Positions 49,308 through 57,857 of a stretch of 64,000 bases of DNA are shown here, piece by piece (position 1 is the first letter of the stretch; each line of letters starts with the position of its first letter). The DNA lies in NCBI GenBank assembly GCA_900068845.1, contig CEFQ01000005.1:1162599-1226598 (forward strand), written 5' to 3'. Source of the stretch: Enterobacter ludwigii (GTDB lineage Bacteria > Pseudomonadota > Gammaproteobacteria > Enterobacterales > Enterobacteriaceae). The position numbers and the translations under genes are program-made. Under the pieces are notes generated by a model that was not told the origin of the DNA, ran no database searches, and saw only the letters and a list, made by a program, of their open reading frames with translations.

Positions 49308-50303
49308 ATGCGCAAGACAGCTCTATTCGCTGCCGTCCTGACGACGTTCGCCGCGACGCACGTGTCCGCCGCCGACCTGCCCGGTAAAGGCATCACCGTT
49401 AAACCGACTCAGAGCACCATTTCTGAAGAGACTTTCCAGACGCTGCTGGTGAGCCGCGCGTTGGAGAAACTTGGCTATACCGTTGAAAAGCCAAGCGAGA
49501 TTGATTACAACGTGGCGTACACCACCATCGCTGCCGGTGATGCCACCTTTATTGCCACCAACTGGAAACCGCTGCACGACGATATGTATAAAGCCGCGGG
49601 CGGCGATGCGAAGTTTTATCGCCAGGGCACCTACGTCGGTGGTGCAGCACAGGGTTATCTCATCGATAAGAAAACCGCTGAGCAGTACCACATCACTAAT
49701 ATTGAGCAGCTGAAAGATCCAAAGATCGCCAAACTGTTTGATACCAATGGCGATGGTAAGGCGGATTTAACCGGCTGTACGCCAGGCTGGGGTTGTGAAG
49801 CGGTAATTAATCACCAGATTGATGCTTACAAGCTGAGCAATACCGTTGAGCATAATCAGGGCAACTACTCGGCGATGATTGCCGATACCATCACGCGCTT
49901 TAAGCAGGGCAAACCGGTCTTCTATTATACTTGGACACCGTATTGGGTCAGCGACGTGCTGAAGCCGGGTAAAGATGTGGTGTGGCTGCAGGTGCCGTTC
50001 TCATCCCTGCCGGGCGAGCAGAGCAAAGTCGATACGAAGCTGGCAAACGGTGCTAACTACGGTTTCCCGGTGAATACCATGCACATCGTCGCTAACAAAG
50101 CCTGGACCGAGAAGAACCCGGCAGCGGCTAAACTGTTTGCTGAAATGAAGCTGCCAATTGGCGACATCAATGCTGAGAATGCGGCGATGCATGCGGGTCA
50201 TGCTTCTGAAGCCGACATCAACGGCCACGTTGATGGCTGGATCAAAGGTCATCAGGCTGAATTCGATAAGTGGATTCAGGACGCCCTGGCGGCAGCGAAA
50301 TAA
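49308..50303 (+). CDS. proX: Glycine betaine-binding periplasmic protein ProX
   Basis: Delivers glycine betaine to ProVW. From the ATG at 49308 it has 331 residues: signal peptide [21 protein letters not shown], then [12 protein letters not shown]. The ligand pocket Trp residues are in [18 protein letters not shown] (with two Cys) and YYTWTPYWV. The ATG at 49302 is too close to the ribosome site, while AAGGA is 6 bases from 49308. Confidence 0.97.
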   Translation: MRKTALFAAVLTTFAATHVSAADLPGKGITVKPTQSTISEETFQTLLVSRALEKLGYTVEKPSEIDYNVAYTTIAAGDATFIATNWKPLHDDMYKAAGGDAKFYRQGTYVGGAAQGYLIDKKTAEQYHITNIEQLKDPKIAKLFDTNGDGKADLTGCTPGWGCEAVINHQIDAYKLSNTVEHNQGNYSAMIADTITRFKQGKPVFYYTWTPYWVSDVLKPGKDVVWLQVPFSSLPGEQSKVDTKLANGANYGFPVNTMHIVANKAWTEKNPAAAKLFAEMKLPIGDINAENAAMHAGHASEADINGHVDGWIKGHQAEFDKWIQDALAAAK

Positions 50304-50344
50304 CGCATTAACGCGCTGGATTTACATTAGCGTTTGTATTGTGG

Positions 50345-50370
50345 CGGCGCGATTTATCGCGCCGTTTTTC
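50345..50370 (+). terminator. Terminator of proVWX
   Basis: GGCGCGAT-TT-ATCGCGCC stem at 50346-50363 followed by GTTTTTC. Confidence 0.9.
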
Positions 50371-51022
50371 TTACCATCAATGCAGTAAAACAGCCCTGCG
50401 CAATACATTGTGCGGCTACGGCATGTGGCTGCCTCAACCTTTTCCTGCCGCTAGTAAGCGAAGCGTGCGCTATAGCGCACTGGTACGTCCTGTTAATTAA
50501 CACACCATTGAAATAATTTTTTGGGTTACTATTACCCAACAATGATTATCTCTCTTATCCTCGCGCAATGAATGCTTCCCGTTTGGCAATCGAATTCCAT
50601 CCTTTTGGATGGTCTGGCATCCGTACGCGTGTTGTTAAGCGAATGTTAATCAACACTTTGATTTTAATGAACAACCTGTGCTGTAAAAGTGTTTAGAAAT
50701 CGTAAAGACGGGTCCAAAATGGTGAGCAATACTGTTCATTGATGATTGGCTTTGTTATGGTTAGCAGCGCAGTTATTCACCACAGTTATTTTTTCTCACG
50801 AAATTATTTATCAGTAAAATGGTTTCCTGAGATGAATTGATGGCATTGACTGCCTGTGTTGTCAGGCGGGATGTCAGGGCGAAATGCCCAGGGTTAAGGA
50901 ACAACCTGGAATGTCAGATGTTGACAATGTGATCGTGCTAACAATCACCTGCGGAAATTGTGACTACGCTTAATCTGTCACCATCATTACTATACCAGTT
51001 GCAACTAAGAGGTTTTTTTAAA
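50371..51022. other. 650-bp intergenic region upstream of mprA
   Basis: No gene is supported; the ygaXYZ/ygaH genes that lie here in E. coli are absent. Contains a perfect 16-bp palindrome GTGCGCTATAGCGCAC at 50465-50480. TTGACA at 50921-50926 is a possible mprA -35, with no clear -10 at the right distance. Confidence 0.6.
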
Positions 51023-51553
51023 ATGGAAAGTTCGTTTACTCCCATTGAACAGATGCTAAACATCCGTGCTAACCGCCATAAAGATTTTCCGCTGCAGGAG
51101 ATCATTCTTACCCGTCTGTGCATGCACATGCAGGGAAAACTGCTGGATAATCGCAACAAAATGTTGAAGGCGCAGGGAATTAACGAGACCTTATTCATGG
51201 CGCTGATTACCCTTGATGCGCAGGAAAATCAGAGCATCCAGCCTTCTGAACTGAGTTCTGCGCTCGGCTCTTCACGCACCAACGCTACGCGTATCGCCGA
51301 TGAGCTGGAGAAGCGTGGTTGGATTGAACGCCGTGAAAGCGAGAACGACCGTCGCTGCCTGCATCTGCATTTGACCGAAAAAGGCAATGAATTCTTACGT
51401 CAGTTGCTGCCACCGCAGCATCAGAGCCTGCAATACTTGTGGTCTTCGCTTTCGACCAGCGAGCAGGATCAGCTGGAATCGATTACCCGTAAGTTACTTA
51501 ACCGTCTCGATAAAATGGACGAAGATCAGGTTATCGCTTCCCTGTCGCGCTAA
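51023..51553 (+). CDS. mprA: MarR-family repressor MprA (EmrR)
   Basis: Represses the emrAB efflux operon until bound by uncouplers and similar drugs. 176 residues ([19 protein letters not shown]), the E. coli length. A winged helix lies around residues 75-115 ([39 protein letters not shown]). The frame upstream to 50960 is not used. It precedes emrA, separated by a terminator-like hairpin. Confidence 0.97.
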   Translation: MESSFTPIEQMLNIRANRHKDFPLQEIILTRLCMHMQGKLLDNRNKMLKAQGINETLFMALITLDAQENQSIQPSELSSALGSSRTNATRIADELEKRGWIERRESENDRRCLHLHLTEKGNEFLRQLLPPQHQSLQYLWSSLSTSEQDQLESITRKLLNRLDKMDEDQVIASLSR

Positions 51554-51612
51554 TAGCAAGAAGTGCGACACAATCACCCTCCGAAATCGCTATTTTAATC
51601 CCCTTTTGTCCG

Positions 51613-51638
51613 GCCAGCGCTTAAGTGCTGGCTTTTTT
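51613..51638 (+). terminator. Hairpin terminator between mprA and emrA
   Basis: GCCAGC ... GCTGGC stem with T6. It suggests that emrAB is expressed partly by read-through. Confidence 0.85.
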
Positions 51639-51701
51639 GACTCGGGCAACCGTGTTGAAGGATCGGCACATCCCGACTAAATGGAAAACGTGGAGAACGA
51701 C

Positions 51702-52874
51702 ATGAGTGCGACAGCGGAAGCCCAAAGCCCGCAACAGCCAGCGAATAAAAAGAAGAAGCGCAAAGGTGTGCTGATCCTGCTGGCTATCGTGTTTGTAATT
51801 ATTGGTGTTTCGTATCTGGCTTACTGGTATCTGGTGCTGCGTCACTTCCAGGAAACTGATGATGCTTACGTCGCAGGTAACCAAGTGCAGGTGATGGCGC
51901 AGGTTTCCGGCAGCGTAAACAAAGTGTGGTTCGATAACACCGACATGGTGAAAAAAGGCGACGTGCTCGTTTCGCTGGATAAAACCGATGCGCAGCAGGC
52001 GTTTGAAAAAGCGCAGACCGCGTTGGCCACCAGCGTGCGTCAAACTCATCAGTTGATGATCAATGGCAAGCAGTATCAAGCCACTATTAAGCTGCAGCAA
52101 ACCGCGCTGGATCAAGCCGAAGCTGACTTGAAACGCCGCGAACCGCTGGGCGCGTCTAATCTGATTGGCCGCGAAGAGCTGCAACACTCACGTGATGCCG
52201 TTGCGACGGCCAAAGCGCAGCTGGATGTGGCGGAGCAGCAATACAACGCTAATCAGGCGATGATTCTGAATACCTCGCTGGAAAAACAGCCGGCGGTGCA
52301 GCAGAGTGCTGCCGAGCTGCGCGATGCCTGGCTGGCACTGCAGCGTACCGACATCCGTAGCCCAATTGATGGCTTCATTTCACGTCGTAGCGTGCAGGTT
52401 GGTTCGCAAATCTCTACCACTACGCCGCTGCTGGCAGTCGTGCCGTCCACCAATCTGTGGATCGACGCGAACTTTAAAGAGACGCAGCTTGCGGGCGTAC
52501 GTATTGGCCAATCGGCCACGGTGATCAGCGATATCTACGGCGATGACGTGGAGTATCACGGCAAAGTGGTGGGTCTGGATATGGGTACCGGCAGCGCTTT
52601 CTCACTGCTACCCGCGCAGAACGCCACCGGTAACTGGATCAAAGTGGTGCAGCGACTGCCAGTGCGTATTGAGCTGGATCCAAAACAAGTGGCGGAGCAT
52701 CCGCTGCGTATCGGCCTCTCCACGCTGGTGAAAGTGGACACGCAGAACAAAGAGGGCGCCACGCTGGCCAGTGCTATGCGTTCGCAAGCCGCTTATGAAA
52801 GTAATGCATTGGCAATCGACCTCGCGCCGGTTAACCAGCTGATTACTGACATCGTTCGTGCCAACGCTGACTAA
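51702..52874 (+). CDS. emrA: Multidrug efflux membrane-fusion protein EmrA
   Basis: Periplasmic adaptor linking EmrB to TolC. 390 residues from MSATAEAQSPQQP, the length of E. coli EmrA. One N-terminal membrane anchor (VLILLAIVFVIIGVSYLAYWY), then the beta-barrel/lipoyl domains (DDAYVAGNQVQVMAQVSGSV) and a coiled-coil hairpin at about 90-200. The upstream ATG at 51681 is rejected in favour of the family start. Confidence 0.96.
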   Translation: MSATAEAQSPQQPANKKKKRKGVLILLAIVFVIIGVSYLAYWYLVLRHFQETDDAYVAGNQVQVMAQVSGSVNKVWFDNTDMVKKGDVLVSLDKTDAQQAFEKAQTALATSVRQTHQLMINGKQYQATIKLQQTALDQAEADLKRREPLGASNLIGREELQHSRDAVATAKAQLDVAEQQYNANQAMILNTSLEKQPAVQQSAAELRDAWLALQRTDIRSPIDGFISRRSVQVGSQISTTTPLLAVVPSTNLWIDANFKETQLAGVRIGQSATVISDIYGDDVEYHGKVVGLDMGTGSAFSLLPAQNATGNWIKVVQRLPVRIELDPKQVAEHPLRIGLSTLVKVDTQNKEGATLASAMRSQAAYESNALAIDLAPVNQLITDIVRANAD

Positions 52875-52891
52875 CGCCGCGGGAGGCTGTT

Positions 52892-54427
52892 ATGGCACAA
52901 AAACCGCTTGAAGGTGCGCCGTTAGTCCTGATGACCATCGCCTTGTCGCTGGCGACGTTTATGCAGGTACTCGACTCCACCATCGCTAACGTAGCGATTC
53001 CAACCATCGCCGGTAACCTCGGTGCTTCGAACTCGCAGGGCACGTGGGTGATTACCTCTTTCGGGGTGGCGAACGCCATCTCGATTCCCATTACCGGTTG
53101 GCTGGCGAAGCGCATCGGTGAAGTGAAGCTGTTTACGTGGTCGACCATCCTGTTTGTGATCGCGTCCTGGGCTTGCGGCATGTCCGAAAGCCTTGAGATG
53201 CTGATCTTCTTCCGTGTCATTCAGGGTGTGGTCGCCGGTCCGCTGATTCCGTTATCGCAGAGTTTGTTGTTAAACAACTATCCGCCGGCGAAACGCAGCG
53301 TGGCACTCTCGCTGTGGGCGATGACGGTAATTGTGGCGCCGATCTGCGGCCCGATTTTGGGCGGCTGGATCAGCGATAACTATCATTGGGGCTGGATCTT
53401 CTTCATCAACGTGCCGATTGGATTGGTGGTGGTGTTATTGACGCTGCAAACGCTGCGTGGACGTGAAACCAAAACTGAAATCCGCCCGATCGATATGGTT
53501 GGCCTGGTGCTGCTGGTGGTCGGTATTGGCTCACTGCAGGTAATGCTCGATCGCGGTAAAGAGCTCGACTGGTTTAGCTCCACCGAAATCATCGTGCTGA
53601 TGGTGGTCGCCGTGGTGGCGCTATTGGTGTTGCTGGTGTGGGAGCTCACCGACGATCACCCCATCGTCGATTTGTCGTTGTTCAAAATGCGCAACTTCAC
53701 CATCGGCTGTTTGTCGATAAGCCTGGCCTATATGCTCTACTTCGGCTCAATTGTGTTACTGCCGCAGCTGTTGCAGGAGGTATATGGCTACACCGCCACC
53801 TGGGCCGGATTGGCGTCAGCACCGGTCGGGATTCTGCCGGTGATCCTGTCGCCGATTATTGGTCGCTTCGCGCACAAGCTGGATATGCGTAAGCTGGTGA
53901 CCTTCAGCTTCATCATGTATGCCGTCTGTTTCTACTGGCGCGCCTACACGTTTGAGCCGGGCATGGATTTTGGTGCGTCAGCGTGGCCGCAGTTTATTCA
54001 GGGCTTTGCCGTGGCGTGCTTCTTTATGCCACTTACCACCATTACGCTGTCAGGCTTACCGCCAGAACGTATGGCGGCGGCATCGAGCCTGTCGAACTTC
54101 GTTCGTACGCTGGCCGGTTCCATCGGTACCTCGATTACCACCACCATGTGGAGCAATCGTGAGTCGATGCATCACAGCTATCTGTCGGAGTCTGTGAATC
54201 CGTACAACGTCAATTCACAACAGATGTACGACCAACTGGAAAGCCTGGGTATGACCCAGCAGCAGGCATCGGCGTATATTGCGCAGCAGATCACGAATCA
54301 GGGTCTGATTATCTCGGCGAATGAGATCTTCTGGGCGTCAGCGGGCGTGTTCTTGATTTTGCTGGTGCTGGTGTGGTTTGCGCGTCCGCCCTTTGGTGCG
54401 GGCAGCGGCGGTGGCGGAGCTCACTAA
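52892..54427 (+). CDS. emrB: Multidrug efflux MFS transporter EmrB
   Basis: Proton-driven export of hydrophobic drugs such as CCCP and nalidixic acid, 14 transmembrane helices (DHA2 family). 511 residues with LDSTIANVAIPTIAG in helix 1 and the GPILGGWISDNYHWGWIFFIN motif C region. It lies 17 bases after emrA with GGGAGG upstream. Confidence 0.97.
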   Translation: MAQKPLEGAPLVLMTIALSLATFMQVLDSTIANVAIPTIAGNLGASNSQGTWVITSFGVANAISIPITGWLAKRIGEVKLFTWSTILFVIASWACGMSESLEMLIFFRVIQGVVAGPLIPLSQSLLLNNYPPAKRSVALSLWAMTVIVAPICGPILGGWISDNYHWGWIFFINVPIGLVVVLLTLQTLRGRETKTEIRPIDMVGLVLLVVGIGSLQVMLDRGKELDWFSSTEIIVLMVVAVVALLVLLVWELTDDHPIVDLSLFKMRNFTIGCLSISLAYMLYFGSIVLLPQLLQEVYGYTATWAGLASAPVGILPVILSPIIGRFAHKLDMRKLVTFSFIMYAVCFYWRAYTFEPGMDFGASAWPQFIQGFAVACFFMPLTTITLSGLPPERMAAASSLSNFVRTLAGSIGTSITTTMWSNRESMHHSYLSESVNPYNVNSQQMYDQLESLGMTQQQASAYIAQQITNQGLIISANEIFWASAGVFLILLVLVWFARPPFGAGSGGGGAH

Positions 54428-54441
54428 GCGATAAAACAAAA

Positions 54442-54465
54442 ACGGGCCTTGCGGCCCGTTTTTTT
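54442..54465. terminator. Bidirectional terminator between emrB and yfiF
   Basis: ACGGGCC-TTGC-GGCCCGT stem with T7 on the right and A-runs on the left. It serves both convergent genes. Confidence 0.92.
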
Positions 54466-55603
54466 ATGCGTTCTGACGCCACCATTCGGCGAGCAAAATT
54501 CCGGTCGCCACTGACACGTTGAGGCTTTCAACGTTGCCGGTCCCGCCAATCGACAGGCTGAGATCGCCTTGCTGGAAAGCGCTGTCTGACAGACCTTCGC
54601 TCTCCTGACCTAATACCAGTACCATTTTGGCCGGCAGCTCAGCTTTTGCCAGCGGTGTGCCTTCGTGGCTGGAAGTGGTAACGATGGTGTAACCCGCTTT
54701 ACGGAAAGCTTCCAGGCCAGCGGCAAAGCTTTCGCCGCTGATCGCCTGAACGTGCTCAGCGCCACCTTCGGCGGTACGCACTGCCGCACCTGACTCCAGC
54801 AGTGAAGCGTCATTCACCAGCAAACCTTTCACACCGAAGTGCGCGCAGCTACGCATAATGCCGCCGAGGTTGTGCGGGTTGCTGACATCTTCCAGCGCCA
54901 GTACGCAATCTTTAGTCGGTGCCTTTGTCAGCCACTCGGTAACCGGCATGCCCATGCGTTTTTTGATGATGAAGCACACGCCACCGTGATGTTCTGTACC
55001 TGAAGCTTTAGTCAGCTCGGCATCTTCCACCACGTGATAGGCTTTACGATTGGCCGCCAGCCAGCGCAGGGTTTCACGGAAACGCGGTGTCACGCTCTGA
55101 ATAAACCAGGCGCGCACGATACTTTCCGGACGACTCAGGAACAGCGCCTGGCAGGCATTTTCACCGTATACGCGCGTCTCTTCCTGACGCTGACGGCGAA
55201 TCTGCTCGGGATCGATGACCGGCTTGTTGTCAGCATCATCCAGTTGGCTGTCATCGGCGACGGGCGGACGTGAAACGGTGCGCCACGGTGAATCACCGAA
55301 GCTGCGGCTGTCACTACCACGATCGTCGCGCTGACCAAAGCTGCGGCCACGCTCACTGTTGCGCGCATCACGCGGCGCAGAACCACGACCGCCCGCTTCG
55401 CTGCGTGCGCCACGCGGTGCACCGCTACGGCCACCCTCTTCATTAGTACGTGCACTGCGAGGACCAGAACGACGATTATCTTCCTGGCGCGCAGCAGGAC
55501 GGCCGCCTTTGCCGGTACGGGGATTCGGCTTTTGACCGCCATCCTCATCACGTACGTACATCACTTTTACCTTGCCGCTTTTGCCTTTAAATTCGTCGTT
55601 CAT
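54464..55603 (-). CDS. yfiF: SpoU/TrmH-family RNA methyltransferase YfiF
   Basis: Probable 2'-O-methyltransferase of tRNA or rRNA; no target is established. 379 residues from [21 protein letters not shown]. The C-terminal SPOUT knot domain has [30 protein letters not shown] and [21 protein letters not shown]. Residues ~20-115 form a disordered, Arg/Gly/Ser-rich RGG-like stretch, longer than in E. coli (345 residues total). The upstream ATG at 55618 is not needed. Confidence 0.94.
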   Translation of the reverse strand: MNDEFKGKSGKVKVMYVRDEDGGQKPNPRTGKGGRPAARQEDNRRSGPRSARTNEEGGRSGAPRGARSEAGGRGSAPRDARNSERGRSFGQRDDRGSDSRSFGDSPWRTVSRPPVADDSQLDDADNKPVIDPEQIRRQRQEETRVYGENACQALFLSRPESIVRAWFIQSVTPRFRETLRWLAANRKAYHVVEDAELTKASGTEHHGGVCFIIKKRMGMPVTEWLTKAPTKDCVLALEDVSNPHNLGGIMRSCAHFGVKGLLVNDASLLESGAAVRTAEGGAEHVQAISGESFAAGLEAFRKAGYTIVTTSSHEGTPLAKAELPAKMVLVLGQESEGLSDSAFQQGDLSLSIGGTGNVESLNVSVATGILLAEWWRQNA

Positions 55604-55759
55604 CTGTTCCTCCAGCATTGAGAGCGCGAAGATTACCTGATGTGTCGGTGCTTAGCTATCAACTATTGAACCTATTGGGTAATCCAGATTGAGCATAGCA
55701 CTCAACCTTTTCATAATGTCCCGCAATCATCAGATTTACAGGTTCGGGTTGAGGTAAAT

Positions 55760-56179
55760 ATGAATACAGTTTGTGCCGCCTGTCAGGCAACCAATCGCGT
55801 GCCAGAGTCGCGTATTGCCGATGGAGCGAAATGTGGTCGTTGTGGTAGCGAGCTGTTTAATGGCGAAGTCGCCAACGCCACGGCAGCCACGCTGGATAAG
55901 TATCTGCAAGACGATCTGCCCGTGGTGATCGACTTCTGGGCGCCGTGGTGCGGCCCGTGCGTAAACTTCGCGCCGGTGTTTAAAGATGTTGCTGACGAGC
56001 GTCGCGGTAAGGTGCGCTTTGTTAAGGTGAATACCGAAGCTGAACCGGCGCTTAGCGCGCGTTTCCGTATTCGCAGCATTCCCACCATTATGCTGTTCAA
56101 GAATGGTGAGATGGTCGACATGCTAAATGGCGCGATGCCAAAAGCGCCGTTCAACGAATGGCTCGACGAATCGCTGTAA
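55760..56179 (+). CDS. trxC: Thioredoxin 2
   Basis: Cytoplasmic disulphide reductase of the oxidative stress response. 139 residues. The N-terminal zinc motif has two CxxC pairs ([11 protein letters not shown] and CGRCGSELF, residues 5-31) and the thioredoxin domain holds FWAPWCGPC near residue 62. A single gene; in E. coli it is OxyR-regulated, but no site was assigned here. Confidence 0.97.
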   Translation: MNTVCAACQATNRVPESRIADGAKCGRCGSELFNGEVANATAATLDKYLQDDLPVVIDFWAPWCGPCVNFAPVFKDVADERRGKVRFVKVNTEAEPALSARFRIRSIPTIMLFKNGEMVDMLNGAMPKAPFNEWLDESL

Positions 56180-56270
56180 ACCGCTGATGGCCAGCCGCAA
56201 GCTGGCCTTCCTTATTACCTTTCCCCGCTAATTCCATTACACTGGCGTTTTTTCTCCTGCCAGCGAATCT

Positions 56271-56963
56271 ATGTTTGAAAATGCCGTCCTGCGCTTACGT
56301 GCGCAACGTTTAGCGCGCGCCACGCGCCCGTTTCTTGCGCGCGGGAATCGTGTCGTACGTTGCCAACGCTGCTTGTTGCCGCAAAAAAATTGTCTGTGCG
56401 CCACGATCCAGCCACAGCAAGCGCGTAGCCGCTTTTGTCTGGTGATGTTCGATACCGAGCCGATGAAGCCGAGTAACACCGGCAGATTAATCGCCGATGT
56501 TCTACCGGACACCGAGGCCTTTGGCTGGTCGCGTACCGAGCAGGATGCCGCGCTGCTGGCGGCGGTTAAAAATGAACATTATCAGCCGCTGGTGGTTTTT
56601 CCCGCGTCGTATGCCGATGCCGATCGCCAAGTCCTCACCCGCCCGCCACTTACCGGTAAACCGCCGCTGTTCATCATGCTCGACGGCACCTGGACTGAAG
56701 CGCGCAAGATGTTCCGCAAAAGCCCGTGGCTTGATGCGTTGCCGGTGATGTCGCTTAACGTTTCGACGCCATCGCGCTACACGCTGCGCGAAGCCCACGG
56801 CGCAGGCCAGCACTGTACTGCCGAGGTCGCTGCCGCGCTGCTGGAACAGGCGGGCGATCTCGCTGCCGCCACGGAATTGCAGCACTATTTCGCACGTTTC
56901 CGTCATGCTTATCTGGCGGGGAAACCGCATCATCCGGTGCATAGCCTCGAAAATGTCCTTTAA
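56271..56963 (+). CDS. tapT: tRNA-uridine aminocarboxypropyltransferase TapT (DTW domain)
   Basis: Adds the acp group to U47 of tRNA using S-adenosylmethionine. 230 residues with the Cys-rich RCQRCLLPQKNCLC near residue 28 and the DTW signature in LDGTWTEARKMFRKS near residue 140. Formerly yfiP. It precedes the YaeF-like and patZ genes. Confidence 0.94.
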   Translation: MFENAVLRLRAQRLARATRPFLARGNRVVRCQRCLLPQKNCLCATIQPQQARSRFCLVMFDTEPMKPSNTGRLIADVLPDTEAFGWSRTEQDAALLAAVKNEHYQPLVVFPASYADADRQVLTRPPLTGKPPLFIMLDGTWTEARKMFRKSPWLDALPVMSLNVSTPSRYTLREAHGAGQHCTAEVAAALLEQAGDLAAATELQHYFARFRHAYLAGKPHHPVHSLENVL

Positions 56964-57046
56964 GGATTTGCCTCTTTTGTAACCGGCACGTTTGATTTAT
57001 AGTCGCGCATCGCCACGGAGTTGGCCTTATATGCAAAGGATGCACG

Positions 57047-57817
57047 ATGAAAATCCTCTGGCTGCTGATGCTGCTGCTCACCGGCTGCAGCACAGCCCCG
57101 CAACCCGAGCGCGCTTTTCCACCGCAGCTGCAATCTGCCAGCACACGCCCTACCGCACTGATTTCAAGCAGCGCTTTGATGCCCGGCGATTTGTTGCTCT
57201 CATCGGCCACGTCACCACAATCCTGGGGAATTCGCCTGTTTACTCTGACTGGCGTAAGCCATGCCGCGATTTATCTCGGTGATGAACAGGTTGCGGAAGC
57301 GGTTGGCAGTGGCGTTAAAATCATTCCGCTAAATCTTGCTATAGATGAAAGCAATAGTCTGCTGGTGCTGCGCGTGCCTGGCATGACCAGCGAGCAGATG
57401 CTGCGCTTACGGGAGTTTGCCGATTTACAGCAAGGCAAAAAATACAACTTCAAAGGCATCGTGATGTTTATGCCGTTTATGGTGTCACGCCGTTTGTGTG
57501 AACTGCCGCTCGTCAATGAAGAAGTCCGCAGTGCCTGCCTTACCGCAATGGCCCGCGTGCAATTAGCTGATGTTGACGATCCTCAAGCCAATCGCTTCTT
57601 CTGCTCCGAATTTGTATTGGCGGGCTATCGTCACGCGGGTATTGAACTGTTGCAGGGACAGGCCAATTGGGTTAGCCCGGCGGATTTACTGCATTTACGG
57701 GACGGCGATGTCTCTGCATGGCAGGCGCATCAGAATATGCAGTATGTCGGCCATTTAAAACGCTGGAACCTAAAAGAGATCCTCAGCCTGCGATCGGCGA
57801 ATCGGCAAGCGCGGTAA
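57047..57817 (+). CDS. YaeF/YiiX-type permuted papain-like lipoprotein
   Basis: 256 residues with a lipobox (LLLTGC, Cys at 14). The domain follows the permuted NlpC/P60 plan: VSHAAIYLGDEQVAEAV near residue 73 supplies the His, and NRFFCSEFVLAGYRHAG near residue 185 the catalytic Cys. Close to E. coli YaeF (peptidase family C92). The outer-membrane substrate is unknown. It lies between tapT and patZ, 40 bases before the latter. Confidence 0.85.
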   Translation: MKILWLLMLLLTGCSTAPQPERAFPPQLQSASTRPTALISSSALMPGDLLLSSATSPQSWGIRLFTLTGVSHAAIYLGDEQVAEAVGSGVKIIPLNLAIDESNSLLVLRVPGMTSEQMLRLREFADLQQGKKYNFKGIVMFMPFMVSRRLCELPLVNEEVRSACLTAMARVQLADVDDPQANRFFCSEFVLAGYRHAGIELLQGQANWVSPADLLHLRDGDVSAWQAHQNMQYVGHLKRWNLKEILSLRSANRQAR

Positions 57818-57857
57818 AAAGCGTTTACAATCATGCCAATCTTAATGGCAGGAGCGG

